Assembly (NCBI RefSeq): GCF_001514145.1
Contig: NZ_KQ948683.1
Coordinates: 35,641 to 99,640, forward strand
Source of the DNA: Streptomyces canus
Lineage (GTDB): Bacteria > Actinomycetota > Actinomycetes > Streptomycetales > Streptomycetaceae
Direction of reading: 5' to 3'
Length of the DNA: 64,000 nucleotides
Shown here: one piece after another, positions 42,658 to 52,533 of the stretch
Position numbering within the stretch: position 1 is the first letter of the stretch
Layout of the letters: every line of letters begins with the position of its first letter
The notes under the pieces: model-generated
The model's input: only the letters and a program-made list of their open reading frames with translations
Told to the model about the DNA's origin: nothing
Databases searched by the model: none
Made by a program: the position numbers and the translations under genes

Positions 42658-43109
42658 CAGCCGACGTACCGCACGACGGAGTCGACCACGCAGGCGGGCT
42701 TCGTGCCGCCCTCGATCTCGATGACGGTGGACAGCTTCAGCTGGACCGCGCCGTCGAGAGGCGTCACCTCGGCGATCCGGGAGGTGGCCCGCAGCTTGGA
42801 GCCGACCGGCACGGGCGCCGGGAAGCGCACCTTGTCCAGCCCGTAGTTGACCGCCATGCGGACGCCGTCGACACGGTAGATCTGCTGCAGGAACGCCGGC
42901 AGCAGGGACAGGGTGAGCAGACCGTGGGCGATGGTGGAGCCGAAGGGTCCCTGGGCGGCGCGCTCGGCGTCCACGTGGATCCACTGGTGGTCACCGGTGG
43001 CGTCGGCGAACCGGTCGATCCGCTCCTGGTCCACCGCAACCCAGTCGCTGCTGCCGAGGGTCTCCCCCGCCGCGGTGGCGAGTTCGGGCAGGCCGTCGAA
43101 GATCTTCAT
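42657..43109 (-). CDS. MaoC-like (R)-specific enoyl-CoA hydratase
   Basis: A 150-residue single hot-dog protein. FADATGDHQWIHVDAERA followed by PFGSTIAHGLLTLSL is the hydratase-2 motif with catalytic Asp and His. It hydrates trans-2-enoyl-CoA to the (R)-3-hydroxyacyl-CoA. First gene of the minus-strand operon, divergent from the SDR at 43213, with the best copy of the regulon operator between them. Confidence 0.94.
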   Translation of the reverse strand: MKIFDGLPELATAAGETLGSSDWVAVDQERIDRFADATGDHQWIHVDAERAAQGPFGSTIAHGLLTLSLLPAFLQQIYRVDGVRMAVNYGLDKVRFPAPVPVGSKLRATSRIAEVTPLDGAVQLKLSTVIEIEGGTKPACVVDSVVRYVG

Positions 43110-43137
43110 GTTTCGCTCCGGGGCTGGTCAGAATTTT

Positions 43138-43154
43138 GAATCTAATCTAGATTC
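43138..43154. promoter_or_regulatory. TetR-type operator, site 4 of 5 (best copy)
   Basis: GAATCTA-ATC-TAGATTC: perfect 7-bp arms and a 3-bp spacer, in the 103-bp divergent region between MaoC (minus) and the SDR (plus). One bound repressor could control both directions, including the TetR gene that is second in the plus-strand operon. Confidence 0.7.
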
Positions 43155-43212
43155 ATAAATGTCGGGGGTCAACGGTTGCGAAGCGGCCGGGGTGCGAGGG
43201 AGCGGAGAGAGC

Positions 43213-44013
43213 ATGGATCTGGGACTCGGCGGCGCGCAGGTGCTGGTCACCGGCGGCGCCTCCAACATCGGCCGCGGAATCGTGCACGGCTTCGCCGCCG
43301 AAGGCGCGCGCGTGCTGATCTGCGACATCGACGGCGACCAGGCCGCAAAGGTGCGGGCCGAGGCGCTGGAGCGCGGGGCGGCCGAGGCGGAGGTCGCCGT
43401 GGCGGACCTGGCGGTCGAAGGATCGGGCAGGGCCATGGTCGACCGGGTCGCCGAGGCGTGGGGCGGGATCGACGTACTGGTGAACAACGCGGGCCTGAGC
43501 CTGCCGGGGTTCATCGCCGAGGACACCGACCGCGACGGCTGGCGGCGCATGGTCGACGTCAATCTGTTCGGCGCCGTCGAGTGCACCCAGGGCGCACTCA
43601 ACGCGATGCAGGGGGTGGGAAGCGGTTCGATCGTGTTCATCTCCAGCGACGCGGCCTTCGGCGAGATACGGCAAGGGGTGTACGGGGCGACCAAGGCCGC
43701 GCTGATCGCGCTGGCCCGCACCGTCGCCCGGGAGCACGGCCGGCACGGCATCCGGTCGAACGTCGTCTGCCCCGGACTGGTACTCCCCGAGAGCCCCGAC
43801 GCGATCGGCACCCGCAGCCTGTGGGCGGTCGGCGGCCAGGACGCCGTCTTCGACGACCGGCAGATCGAGGCGGTGCGCAGGCAGATCCCGCTACGCCGGC
43901 TCACCACGGCCCAGGACGTCGCCGACGCGGTGGTCTGGGTCTCCTCGGAGCGCGCGGCCCGGCAGGTGACCGGCCAGGTCCTCTCGGTCAGCGGCGGCTA
44001 CTCGATGCCGTAG
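43213..44013 (+). CDS. Short-chain dehydrogenase/reductase
   Basis: A 266-residue SDR. VLVTGGASNIGRGIVHGFA is the cofactor loop (Asn in place of the usual Gly), then VLVNNAGLSLPGF, ISSDAAFGEIRQGVYGATKAA with Ser, Tyr and Lys, and VTGQVLSVSGGYS. ATG 43213 follows GGAGAGAG; upstream in-frame codons lie in the promoter. It starts the plus-strand operon SDR-TetR-thiolase-acyl-CoA dehydrogenase. Probably oxidises a hydroxyl of the ring or acyl chain; a cis-diol dehydrogenase for the Rieske product is one option. Confidence 0.92.
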   Translation: MDLGLGGAQVLVTGGASNIGRGIVHGFAAEGARVLICDIDGDQAAKVRAEALERGAAEAEVAVADLAVEGSGRAMVDRVAEAWGGIDVLVNNAGLSLPGFIAEDTDRDGWRRMVDVNLFGAVECTQGALNAMQGVGSGSIVFISSDAAFGEIRQGVYGATKAALIALARTVAREHGRHGIRSNVVCPGLVLPESPDAIGTRSLWAVGGQDAVFDDRQIEAVRRQIPLRRLTTAQDVADAVVWVSSERAARQVTGQVLSVSGGYSMP

Positions 44014-44025
44014 GAGGCACTCTCT

Positions 44026-44655
44026 GTGGACACCACCAGCAGGAACAACATGACGAAACCGGTACCGGAGGCGAAGTCGGCGGCCACCCGGGACCGGATC
44101 CTCGGCGCCGCGGCGCGGGTACTGAGCCTCAAGGGCTACGCGGCGACCCGGCTCTCGGACATCGCCGACCTCGCCGGAGTGCGTACGCCCGCCGTCTACT
44201 ACTACTTCCCCTCCCGCGAAGTACTGATCACCGAGGTGATGGTGGTCGGCCAGCTGCGGCTGCGGGAGCACGTCGAGACCGAGCTGGCCGCACTGCCCGC
44301 CGGCACACCACCGATGGACCGGATCTGCGCCGCCGTAAAGGCACATCTCCAGGTGGAGCTGGATCTGTCGGACTTCGCCACCGCCGTCACCCGCAACAGC
44401 GGCCAGCTGCCCGAGGAGGTACGCGCCCGGCTGCGCGAGGAGAGCGGCGCCTACCTCGCGCTGTGGCGGGACCTGCTGGCGACCGCGAAGGCCGCGGGAG
44501 CCATCAGGGACGGCCTGGACCTGCGTGCGGCTCGCATGCTGGTCATGGGCGCCCTCAACTGGACACCAGAGTGGTGGAACCCCCGGCAGGGTTCGCTGAC
44601 CGGCGTCATCCGCACCGCTCAGAGCCTGGTGCGACACGGACTCGGCACGCCCTGA
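44026..44655 (+). CDS. TetR-family regulator, likely controller of the regulon
   Basis: A 209-residue TetR. ATRDRILGAAARVLSLKGYAATRLSDIADLAGVRTPAVYYYF covers the DNA-binding domain (residues ~20-62). The ligand domain ends in ALNWTPEWWNPRQGSL, shared with its paralogue at 1585-2295. GTG 44026 has GGAGG 8 bases upstream, 12 bases after the SDR gene. Its place as second gene behind the best operator copy (43138-43154) suggests autoregulation. Either or both paralogues may bind the five operator sites. Confidence 0.93.
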   Translation: MDTTSRNNMTKPVPEAKSAATRDRILGAAARVLSLKGYAATRLSDIADLAGVRTPAVYYYFPSREVLITEVMVVGQLRLREHVETELAALPAGTPPMDRICAAVKAHLQVELDLSDFATAVTRNSGQLPEEVRARLREESGAYLALWRDLLATAKAAGAIRDGLDLRAARMLVMGALNWTPEWWNPRQGSLTGVIRTAQSLVRHGLGTP

Positions 44656-44724
44656 CCTCCGGGCCCGCCGTCACCCGCATCCCCTTCCCCACTCACCCCA
44701 CATCCCCTTCCACTGGAGGACCTC

Positions 44725-45879
<1,155 letters not shown>

Positions 45880-45882
45880 CCC

Positions 45883-47043
45883 ATGCGACGGGATCTGTAC
45901 ACCGAAGACCACGAGCAGTACCGCGAGACCGTCCGCGAGTTCCTCGCCCGCGAGGTCGTCCCCCACCACGACCGGTGGGAGTCCGAACGGTGGATCGACC
46001 GCAAGGTCCTCGCCACGGCCGCGCAGCAGGGAATCTACGGGCTGCAGATCGGTGAGGAATACGGCGGCGCCGCCGAGAGCGACTACCGCTACCGCATGGT
46101 CGTCTGCGAGGAGGTCGCCCGCGTCCACGCGCTGTCCTTCGGTCTCACCGTCGCCCTGCAGGACGACCTGGTGCTGCACTACCTGCTGGATCTGACCGAT
46201 GACGAGCAGAAGCGGCGCTGGCTGCCCGGCTTCGGCTCCGGTCACGTCATCGGCGCACTCGCGATGACCGAACCGGGAACCGGCAGCGACCTGCGCGGTA
46301 TCCGTACCTCGGCCCGCAGGGACGGCGACGACTGGATCCTGAACGGCCAGAAGACCTTCATCTCCAGCGGAATGACGGCGGACCTGGTGATCGTCGCCGC
46401 ACGCACGGACCCCGACGCCGGGTCGCGCGGTTTCAGCCTCCTGGTGGTCGAGCGGGACATGCCGGGCTTCACCCGTGGCCGCAAGTTGGACAAGATCGGA
46501 CTCCCCGCTCAGGACACCGCCGAGCTCTACTTCGAGGACGTACGCGTGCCGGCCGCCAACGTGCTCGGCGCCCCGGGCACGGGCCTGCAGCAGCTCATGA
46601 GCCATCTGCCCAGGGAACGGCTCGGAGTGACCGCCATGGCGATCGCCACCAGCCGGGCGATCTTCGACCTCACCCGCGACTACTGCTTCGAGCGCCGGGC
46701 ATTCGGCAAACCCATCGGCGACTTCCAGCACATCCGCTTCGAACTCGCCGAGATGGCCACCGAGATCGACGTGGCGGAGGCCTACGTCGACCGCTCGGTG
46801 CACGCCTACAACGCGGGCCAGCTGACCCCGGTGGACGCGGCCAAGGGCAAGTGGTTCGTGAGCGAGCTACAGAAGCGGGTCGTCGACCGATGTCTGCAAC
46901 TGCACGGCGGCTACGGCTACATGACGGAGTACCCGGTCGGCCGGGCGTACGTCGACACAAGGATCCAGACGATCTACGGCGGCACCACCGAGATCATGAA
47001 GGATCTCATCGGACGTGACCTGGCATCGAAGGGCCGCGGCTGA
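45883..47043 (+). CDS. Acyl-CoA dehydrogenase, long-chain/isovaleryl type
   Basis: A 386-residue acyl-CoA dehydrogenase. LAMTEPGTGSDLRGIRTSA and LNGQKTFISSGMTAD form the beta domain; ERRAFGKPIGDFQHIRF and LHGGYGYMTEYPVGRAYVD the C-terminal helices. IYGGTTEIMKDLIGR has Gly at the medium-chain catalytic Glu position, so the base should sit on the earlier helix as in isovaleryl- and long-chain acyl-CoA dehydrogenases. Last gene of the plus operon; eroded sequence follows. Confidence 0.94.
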   Translation: MRRDLYTEDHEQYRETVREFLAREVVPHHDRWESERWIDRKVLATAAQQGIYGLQIGEEYGGAAESDYRYRMVVCEEVARVHALSFGLTVALQDDLVLHYLLDLTDDEQKRRWLPGFGSGHVIGALAMTEPGTGSDLRGIRTSARRDGDDWILNGQKTFISSGMTADLVIVAARTDPDAGSRGFSLLVVERDMPGFTRGRKLDKIGLPAQDTAELYFEDVRVPAANVLGAPGTGLQQLMSHLPRERLGVTAMAIATSRAIFDLTRDYCFERRAFGKPIGDFQHIRFELAEMATEIDVAEAYVDRSVHAYNAGQLTPVDAAKGKWFVSELQKRVVDRCLQLHGGYGYMTEYPVGRAYVDTRIQTIYGGTTEIMKDLIGRDLASKGRG

Positions 47044-47137
47044 GGTCTGCGCCCGGGCATGCGGCGAGATGTCCCGGGACGGAATCGAGGTCGCTGCGAC
47101 CACAACCTCGAAGCAAGAGCACCAGGAGGCGGCGTCG

Positions 47138-47293
47138 CGGCGGTGGATCGTCAAGACCGGCGCGGGCGTTGAAGGGATCACCTCGTGCGATGTCGCGGTC
47201 CCTTCACCCGGGCCGGGCGAGGTACGGGTTCGGTTGCGGGCAGCGTCGATCAGCGCTCCTGACCACCGAGGCCCTGCCCTGGCGGGAGCGTCG
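47138..47293 (+). pseudogene. N-terminal scrap of an MDR oxidoreductase
   Basis: About 52 codons, including SPGPGEVRVRLRAASISAPD, match the first strands of an alcohol dehydrogenase/quinone oxidoreductase. GGAGG lies just upstream at 47125. The similarity ends near 47293, where a second MDR remnant begins. Confidence 0.45.
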
Positions 47294-47325
47294 CGTGGAG
47301 TTACTCATCGCAGGAGGAAGTGCGA

Positions 47326-48051
47326 GTGCTCGCGCAGCAGCTCGGTGAACTCGCCCCGCCCGGATGACCTGCGGCCAGTGGAGATCGACAAGCAGACACC
47401 GACGGGCGGGCAGTGGTGGACCTGGATGCCGCGGCGTCGGCTACCCCGACCTGCTCCGCACGCGGGGCCCGTATCAGACCAGGAATGACCTGCCCTACGC
47501 GCCGGCAGCGGAAGCCGCGGGCATCGTGCGCTGCGTGCCCGCGGACAGTGGACCGGCGCCGGGGCAGCCGGCCGCGGTGCTGGCTCCCGATGGGAACTGG
47601 CAGCAGGTCATCGCTGTGGAGCCCGGTCAGGTGTTCGCACGACCCGGCACCGTGCCGGCCATCTCTGCCGCCGGGATGACGGCCGACTCCCTCACCGGCC
47701 ACCTAGCGCCTCACCCGGCGCGCCAGGGCCCAGGCCCAGGCCCACGAGACGGTGCTGATACATGGCTCCGCCTGCGGCAGCGATACCGCAGCGCTGCCTC
47801 TATGCCGCGCCTTGGGATTGCGCAGCATCGCGGTGGTCAGCGGATCTCGCAGCACCGAGGCCGCGCGGACCGCCGGGTGCCGACCTGGTGGTGCAGATTG
47901 ACGGCTGGCTCGACCGGGTCTGCGGACACATCGGCGGCCGGGGCGTGGACATCGTGCTCGACGTGGTGGGCGGGACCGGTTCGCCGTCTCCCTGCGCGCC
48001 CTCGCCATGCGCGACGGACACCAGCTCGCCTACGGACATCAAGCAGCCCAA
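47326..48051 (+). pseudogene. Frameshifted quinone oxidoreductase gene
   Basis: GTG 47326 opens VLAQQLGELAPPG and meets TGA after 13 codons; the similarity continues in other frames (PDLLRTRGPYQTRNDLPYAP, PADSGPAPGQPAAVLAPDG, GQVFARPGTVPAISAAGM, then DVVGGTG). The same order of blocks occurs in the truncated copy at 5715-6405 (VLTQQLGELVDPEG, PDLLHTRGL, GQVFTPPGTMPTLSATRM). Several indels make this copy non-functional. Confidence 0.7.
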
Positions 48052-48329
48052 GGCGCTGGTCACAGTGGCGGAGGCGGGCGGCGTGCTGCCCGCCTCCGAG
48101 CTGCTGCACCTCGTCCAGTCCGCCGTCGCCAGGCAGATCCACACCCTGAAGAACGAGCTGGGCACCGCCCTCTTCGAGCGCGCCCGTTCGGGCGGGCGGC
48201 CCAAGTAGCCGAGAAGCTCCTCGCCGAACGCGTCCGCTGGGCCGGAGGGATCTGGAACGGGCTCGCGCGAGCCGGCCCGCACCCGGTGTCATCACCGTCG
48301 GTCTCCTGGAAAGCACCACCGACCTGTTC
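48052..48329 (+). pseudogene. Broken LysR-type regulator gene
   Basis: The stretch reads LVTVAEAGGVLPASELLHL then VQSAVARQIHTLKNELGTAL and FERARSG, which is a LysR winged-helix N-terminus (compare the usual QPAVSRQIxxLExELGxxLFER). After 48208 a frameshift follows; KLLAER in one frame and GVITVGLLESTTDL in another look like the linker and first strand of the effector domain. The rest is replaced by the end of the convergent CoA ligase. Confidence 0.6.
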
Positions 48330-49895
48330 TCAGGCTCCGGAGATACGGTGCGCCGCACCCTTCCAGAACCGGTCGCGGACCTGACGGCGCAGGATCTTGC
48401 CCACTCCCGACTTGGGGAGCGAGTCGACGAACTCCACGCTGGTCACCTTCTTGGTGGGACCCACCATCCGCCTGGTCTCGGCGATGATCTCCTCCTCAGT
48501 CAGCGAGCGGTCCGGATCGAGCACCACGAATGCGCGGGGAGTTTCCCCCCACTTCTCATGCGGGACGCCGATCACGCATACCTCCCGGACTCCCGGGATG
48601 GACTCGATGGCGTTCTCGAGCTGGGCGGGCCAGATGTTGTAGCCCCCAGAGATGATCATGTCCTCCTTGCGGTCCGCGAGGAACAAGACGCCATGGTCGT
48701 CGAGGTAGCCCATGTCACGAGTGAGGATGCTGCCGTCGGGGAGTATCCGGGCGGCGGTGGCCTCGGGATCCTTCCAGATCTCCTTCATGCCACCTGGTGC
48801 CTTGGCCGCGATCTCACCGATCTCGTATGGCGGCAGTGGGTTTCCCTCGTCGTCCACAACGGTGACGGTCGTGTTCGGGGTCGGCCGCCCCACAGAGCGC
48901 ATGAGGCGCCGCTCCTCCTCTGTCCCGTCCGGCTTGTGCTGGTGGGGCAGGAGCATGGTGATGGTGATTGACTCACTCTGCGCGTAGAGCTGGTAAAGGA
49001 CCGGGCCGAACCTCTTCAGGGCCCGCGTCATGGTCGTCTCCGATATCGGGGAGGCCGCGTAGTTGAGGCAGCGCAGACTGCTCAGATCGCGACGTTCGAT
49101 ATCGGGGTGGGCCAGCATCGCCTGGATCATCGTCGGCACGACCAGGGTCACCGTGGGCTTCTGCTCCTCGATGAGCTCGAGGGCGCGGCCTGCCTCGAAG
49201 CCGGGCATCACGATGATGCGACCGCCGACCTGCAGCAGCGGCCACAGCCAGAGGACGGCGGCGTGGGTGAGCTGCCCCGCGGCCAGGTAGGCGTCCCGCT
49301 CGTCGAGCTGAGGAGTCACCCATCGGTACTCGGCATTGTTGTCCAGCCACTGCTGGACGGTGTGGACGATGCCCTTGGGGCGGCCCGTCGTTCCGGCGGA
49401 GAACCGGATCACGTGGATGTCGTCGGGACCCGACACCACAGAGGGGCGGCCACTCTCCGCAGCCGCGAGGACAGCTTCGTATTCAAGGGCTCCGTCCGTG
49501 GCCGGGCCGTCGAACACGATGACGTGCTTGAGCTCCGGCAGCGAGTCGAAGTGCGGGCGGATCTCGTCGATCAGCTTCGCGTTGACCAGCATCGCCTTGG
49601 CGTCGACCAGTCCGAGCAGATAGGCGTTGACCTCACCGGTCTCATGGGCGTAGAGCCCAGCCCGCACGAACCCGCCCATGGCGATCCCGGCGATCTGCTC
49701 CGGTATCTCGAAGGCGTTCGGGCTGAGCATGGCCACCCGATCGCCCTTGACGAGGCCGAGCCCGGTGAGCATGTTCGCCAGGCGGCAGGAGCGGTCGAAC
49801 AGCTCTGCGTGGGTTTGCGTCCTGCCGTCGCACCACACGGAGACCCGGTCGCCGTGGCGGACGGCAGAGTTCTGGATGATCGTTCCAAAGTCCAT
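48330..49895 (-). CDS. AMP-dependent acyl-CoA synthetase
   Basis: A 521-residue ANL-superfamily ligase. P-loop IRFSAGTTGRPKGIVH, A5 motif QLYAQSESITIT, A8/hinge FLADRKEDMIISGGYNIWP and terminal Lys in LPKSGVGKILRRQ. The A5 block has QSES instead of the usual G/QTE. It is a single-gene unit preceded by a degenerate copy of the regulon operator, convergent with the broken LysR remnant. Likely activates an acid for the same pathway. Confidence 0.93.
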   Translation of the reverse strand: MDFGTIIQNSAVRHGDRVSVWCDGRTQTHAELFDRSCRLANMLTGLGLVKGDRVAMLSPNAFEIPEQIAGIAMGGFVRAGLYAHETGEVNAYLLGLVDAKAMLVNAKLIDEIRPHFDSLPELKHVIVFDGPATDGALEYEAVLAAAESGRPSVVSGPDDIHVIRFSAGTTGRPKGIVHTVQQWLDNNAEYRWVTPQLDERDAYLAAGQLTHAAVLWLWPLLQVGGRIIVMPGFEAGRALELIEEQKPTVTLVVPTMIQAMLAHPDIERRDLSSLRCLNYAASPISETTMTRALKRFGPVLYQLYAQSESITITMLLPHQHKPDGTEEERRLMRSVGRPTPNTTVTVVDDEGNPLPPYEIGEIAAKAPGGMKEIWKDPEATAARILPDGSILTRDMGYLDDHGVLFLADRKEDMIISGGYNIWPAQLENAIESIPGVREVCVIGVPHEKWGETPRAFVVLDPDRSLTEEEIIAETRRMVGPTKKVTSVEFVDSLPKSGVGKILRRQVRDRFWKGAAHRISGA

Positions 49896-49958
49896 GGGGC
49901 GACTCCCTGATGCCGAGCCGACGCTGCACGTGAGGCTGCGGGCGCGAGAAGGAATTTT

Positions 49959-49973
49959 AATTTAGCTTATATT
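49959..49973. promoter_or_regulatory. TetR-type operator, site 5 of 5 (weak)
   Basis: AATTTA-GCT-TATATT: 6-bp arms with one mismatch pair and a 3-bp spacer, about 63 bases before the CoA ligase start, in an AT-rich island like the other four. It is the least conserved site. Confidence 0.4.
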
Positions 49974-50057
49974 CAATTCTGAAGGCGAGGTCAACCATCT
50001 CGACAAACACGTGATGATCCGGGCCGCCTGTTATGTCGACACGAAGCGGGGTGCGAC

Positions 50058-51060
50058 ATGTCGCTGCGGCCGGAAAGCCATCAGAGGATCCCGGTCAGGA
50101 CGGTGCGCACGGGACGGGCAGCGTGTCCGACGGGCACTCCGACGATGCTGATCAGGGACCGGTTGGACGTGTTACTCGAGGACGAGGAGTTCACCGGGCT
50201 CTATCCCGCAGACGGCAGGCCGGGGCTGTCGCGGGACAGCTGGCACTGGTGTCGGTGCTGCAGTTCGCGGAGAACCTCTCCGAACGGTCAGCGGACGCGG
50301 TGAGGACAAGGATCGACTGGAAGTACGCGCTCGGCCTGGAGCTGGACGATCCCGGGTTCGACCACTCGGTGCTGTGCGAGTTTCGGGCCCGGCCGGCCGA
50401 GAACGACGCTGTGGACCGGCTGCTTGAGGCGATACTGGAGCGCTTGGTCAAGGCCGACCTGCTGGCCGGGGCCGACAGCGTACCGACGCCACCCATGTGC
50501 TGGCCGCGGTGCGCATCCTCAGCCGCCTGGAGCTGGTCGGGGAGACGCTGCGGGCCGCTCTGGAGGAGCTGACCGAGGCCGCCCCCGCCTGGCTGACTCC
50601 GCTGATCGCGCCGGAGTGGGGCAGGTGCTACGGACGGAAGGTGGAGATCCGCAAGCTGCCGGGCGGGAAGGCCGCGGTGACCGAGGGGCCGAGCAGACCG
50701 GCCGGGACGGGCAGAAGATTCTCGCTGCCGCCTGGGCCGCTTCCGCCCCGCCTCGTCTGCGGTCGCTGCCGCAGGGCACGCGGACTGCTGCGCCGGCGGG
50801 ACGGCCACACCCTGCCGCCAGCCCACCTGCGCTTTGACTCGCCCTACGACACCGAGGCGCACTACTGGGTCAAACGGGACACCGCCTGGAGCGGCTGCCG
50901 CGTCCATCTGACCGAAGCCTGCGACGAAGAATTCCCCGAGCTGGTGGTCCACGTGGCCACGACACACTCGACCGTCACCAACAGAGTCCTAACGTTGCAC
51001 CACAAGGGACATGACCCTGGTCCCTGTCATGCACGCACGTCCAAGACGTGGTCGCCCTGA
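50058..51060 (+). pseudogene. Decayed IS1182-like transposase
   Basis: Transposase similarity is spread over three frames. ATG 50058 gives MSLRPESHQRIP and LYPADGRPGLSR; a shift near 50240 gives QLALVSVLQFAENLSERSAD and KYALGLELDDPGFDHSV; a shift near 50470 gives THPQ-like and VLAAVRILSRLELVGETLRA, and later FDSPYDTEAHYWVKRDTAW and VHLTEACDEEFPELVVHVAT. The C-terminal third with the last catalytic residue is missing. It is a relative, not a copy, of the transposase at 11043-12635. Terminal repeats were not found. Confidence 0.75.
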
Positions 51061-51276
51061 AATGCCGACGCGCTGACGTCCGGTGGGCACTCGTGCGCGA
51101 CAACCGAGTCTTCACCCCCGCCCCTCCAGTCACGCAAGCGGCTTGATTCAGTCATTGACTTCGCTCTGAGCCTCTTCGCCCAGGCAGGTGACGCCCCACG
51201 ACCTGCCTCGCTCCGGCGCCCCACAGCGGCGAAGCGCTCCAGAAAGGGTATGGCTGCATATTGCATCCTCTTCTTA

Positions 51277-51292
51277 CTAACTTGTAAGTTAG
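51277..51292. promoter_or_regulatory. Operator of the SnoaL/TetR pair
   Basis: CTAACTT-GT-AAGTTAG, perfect 7-bp arms with a 2-bp centre, ending 4 bases before the SnoaL ATG. It would sit directly on the promoter or start site. Confidence 0.6.
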
Positions 51293-51296
51293 ATAC

Positions 51297-51737
51297 ATGA
51301 CTACGCTCATGGCCGATGTGGCCGCCACAGACACCGCTGCCATCGAGGACTTCTGCGCCCGGTGGGAGAAGGCATGGAACGATCACGACGGTGACGCGGT
51401 CGCCGCGCTGTGTGCCAACGACCTCGTCTACGACGAACCCGCCCTGGGCCAGACCGCGTACGGACCGGACTCCATCCGCCGGTTCGTGAACCACATGGCG
51501 GGCATGTTCCCGGACTACTCCTTCACCCGGATGGGGCTGTACGGCGAGGTGACCCGCCGCGCCGTGCTCGTGGCCTGGCGCTTCAGCGGCACCCTCGCGG
51601 GCACCGGTCGCCGTGTCGAGTTCCACGGCGACGACCGCCTGGAGCTCGGCGAGGACGGCCTCATCCACGCCTACCGGTGCCTGTACGACTACAAGGGCGT
51701 GCTGGACCAGATCCAGGCCGCGTCGGCCCCGGTGTGA
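51297..51737 (+). CDS. SnoaL-like/NTF2-fold protein
   Basis: A 146-residue SnoaL-like protein: EDFCARWEKAWNDHDGDAVA then LCANDLVYDEPALG, MAGMFPDYSFTRMG and GTGRRVEFHGDDRLELGEDG, the alternating helix/strand pattern of the cone fold. Such proteins act as small isomerases, cyclases or ligand binders. There is no ribosome site before ATG 51297 and the operator ends 4 bases upstream, so the mRNA may be leaderless. The next gene, a TetR, starts inside its stop codon. Confidence 0.88.
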   Translation: MTTLMADVAATDTAAIEDFCARWEKAWNDHDGDAVAALCANDLVYDEPALGQTAYGPDSIRRFVNHMAGMFPDYSFTRMGLYGEVTRRAVLVAWRFSGTLAGTGRRVEFHGDDRLELGEDGLIHAYRCLYDYKGVLDQIQAASAPV

Positions 51738-52288
51738 GCAAGCCCGCTCCCGTGCGCAAGCCGGCGACCGAACGGCGTGCGGAGATCATGAAGGCCGCTG
51801 ACGCCGAGTTCGCCGCGAACGGTCTGGCGGGGACGCGCCTGGAAGCCATCGCTGCGAGAGTCGGTGTCTCCCACCCACGCATCGTGCAAATGTTCGGCTC
51901 GAAGCGCAGCCTGTTCCTCGATGTCGTGCACGCCGCCTTCGACCGGATCGAGGCCGCCTTCACCGATGCCGAGCCCACACTGACCGGGCTCGGCGACGCC
52001 TACGGGCGCCTGCTGCACAACGAGCACACCATCGGCCTCGTGATGCTGCAGGGCTACGCCGCGGCGGCCGACGAGACGGTGCGGGAGGCAGTCAAGCAGC
52101 GACAGCTCCAACTCCAGGAAGTCATCACCCGCTTGACGGGCGCGGACGCGATGCAGGTGCGCACCTTCTTCGCCACAGGATTAGTGCTCACCGTGTCCAC
52201 GCTGCTCGAACTGCCCGAATCACGTGCCGACGCGGTGTGGGGCGCATGGATCCTCGAGCTCGCCGCCGCACCCGACGGCAGCGCGTGA
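51734..52288 (+). CDS. TetR-family regulator coupled to the SnoaL gene
   Basis: A 184-residue TetR. RRAEIMKAADAEFAANGLAG and TRLEAIAARVGVSHPRIVQMFGSKRSLF form the DNA-binding domain; the middle MLQGYAAAADETVREA is in the ligand domain. GTG 51734 overlaps the SnoaL stop (GTGTGA). It most likely binds CTAACTT-GT-AAGTTAG at 51277 and controls its own two-gene operon. Confidence 0.9.
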   Translation: MSKPAPVRKPATERRAEIMKAADAEFAANGLAGTRLEAIAARVGVSHPRIVQMFGSKRSLFLDVVHAAFDRIEAAFTDAEPTLTGLGDAYGRLLHNEHTIGLVMLQGYAAAADETVREAVKQRQLQLQEVITRLTGADAMQVRTFFATGLVLTVSTLLELPESRADAVWGAWILELAAAPDGSA

Positions 52289-52533
52289 ACGCGGTGGCCT
52301 CATCCGGCTCGGATGAGGCCACGCGCTACCTGGTTTCGGGACTGGATATAGGTTCTTTTGCCGTCGTCTGAATGGTGGCAGTGAGGTGTCCCGGCCAGTC
52401 GGCGGTCATGGGCATGTTGGGCTGGTCGTTGTAAGGGCCTGAGTTGCCGCCCCCCGAGTGTGTGGCACCCGGGAGGCGGCCGGGGCAGACCACGGGAGTG
52501 CGGCGGAGCGGTCCGTCGCGGTCTGTCCACTTG

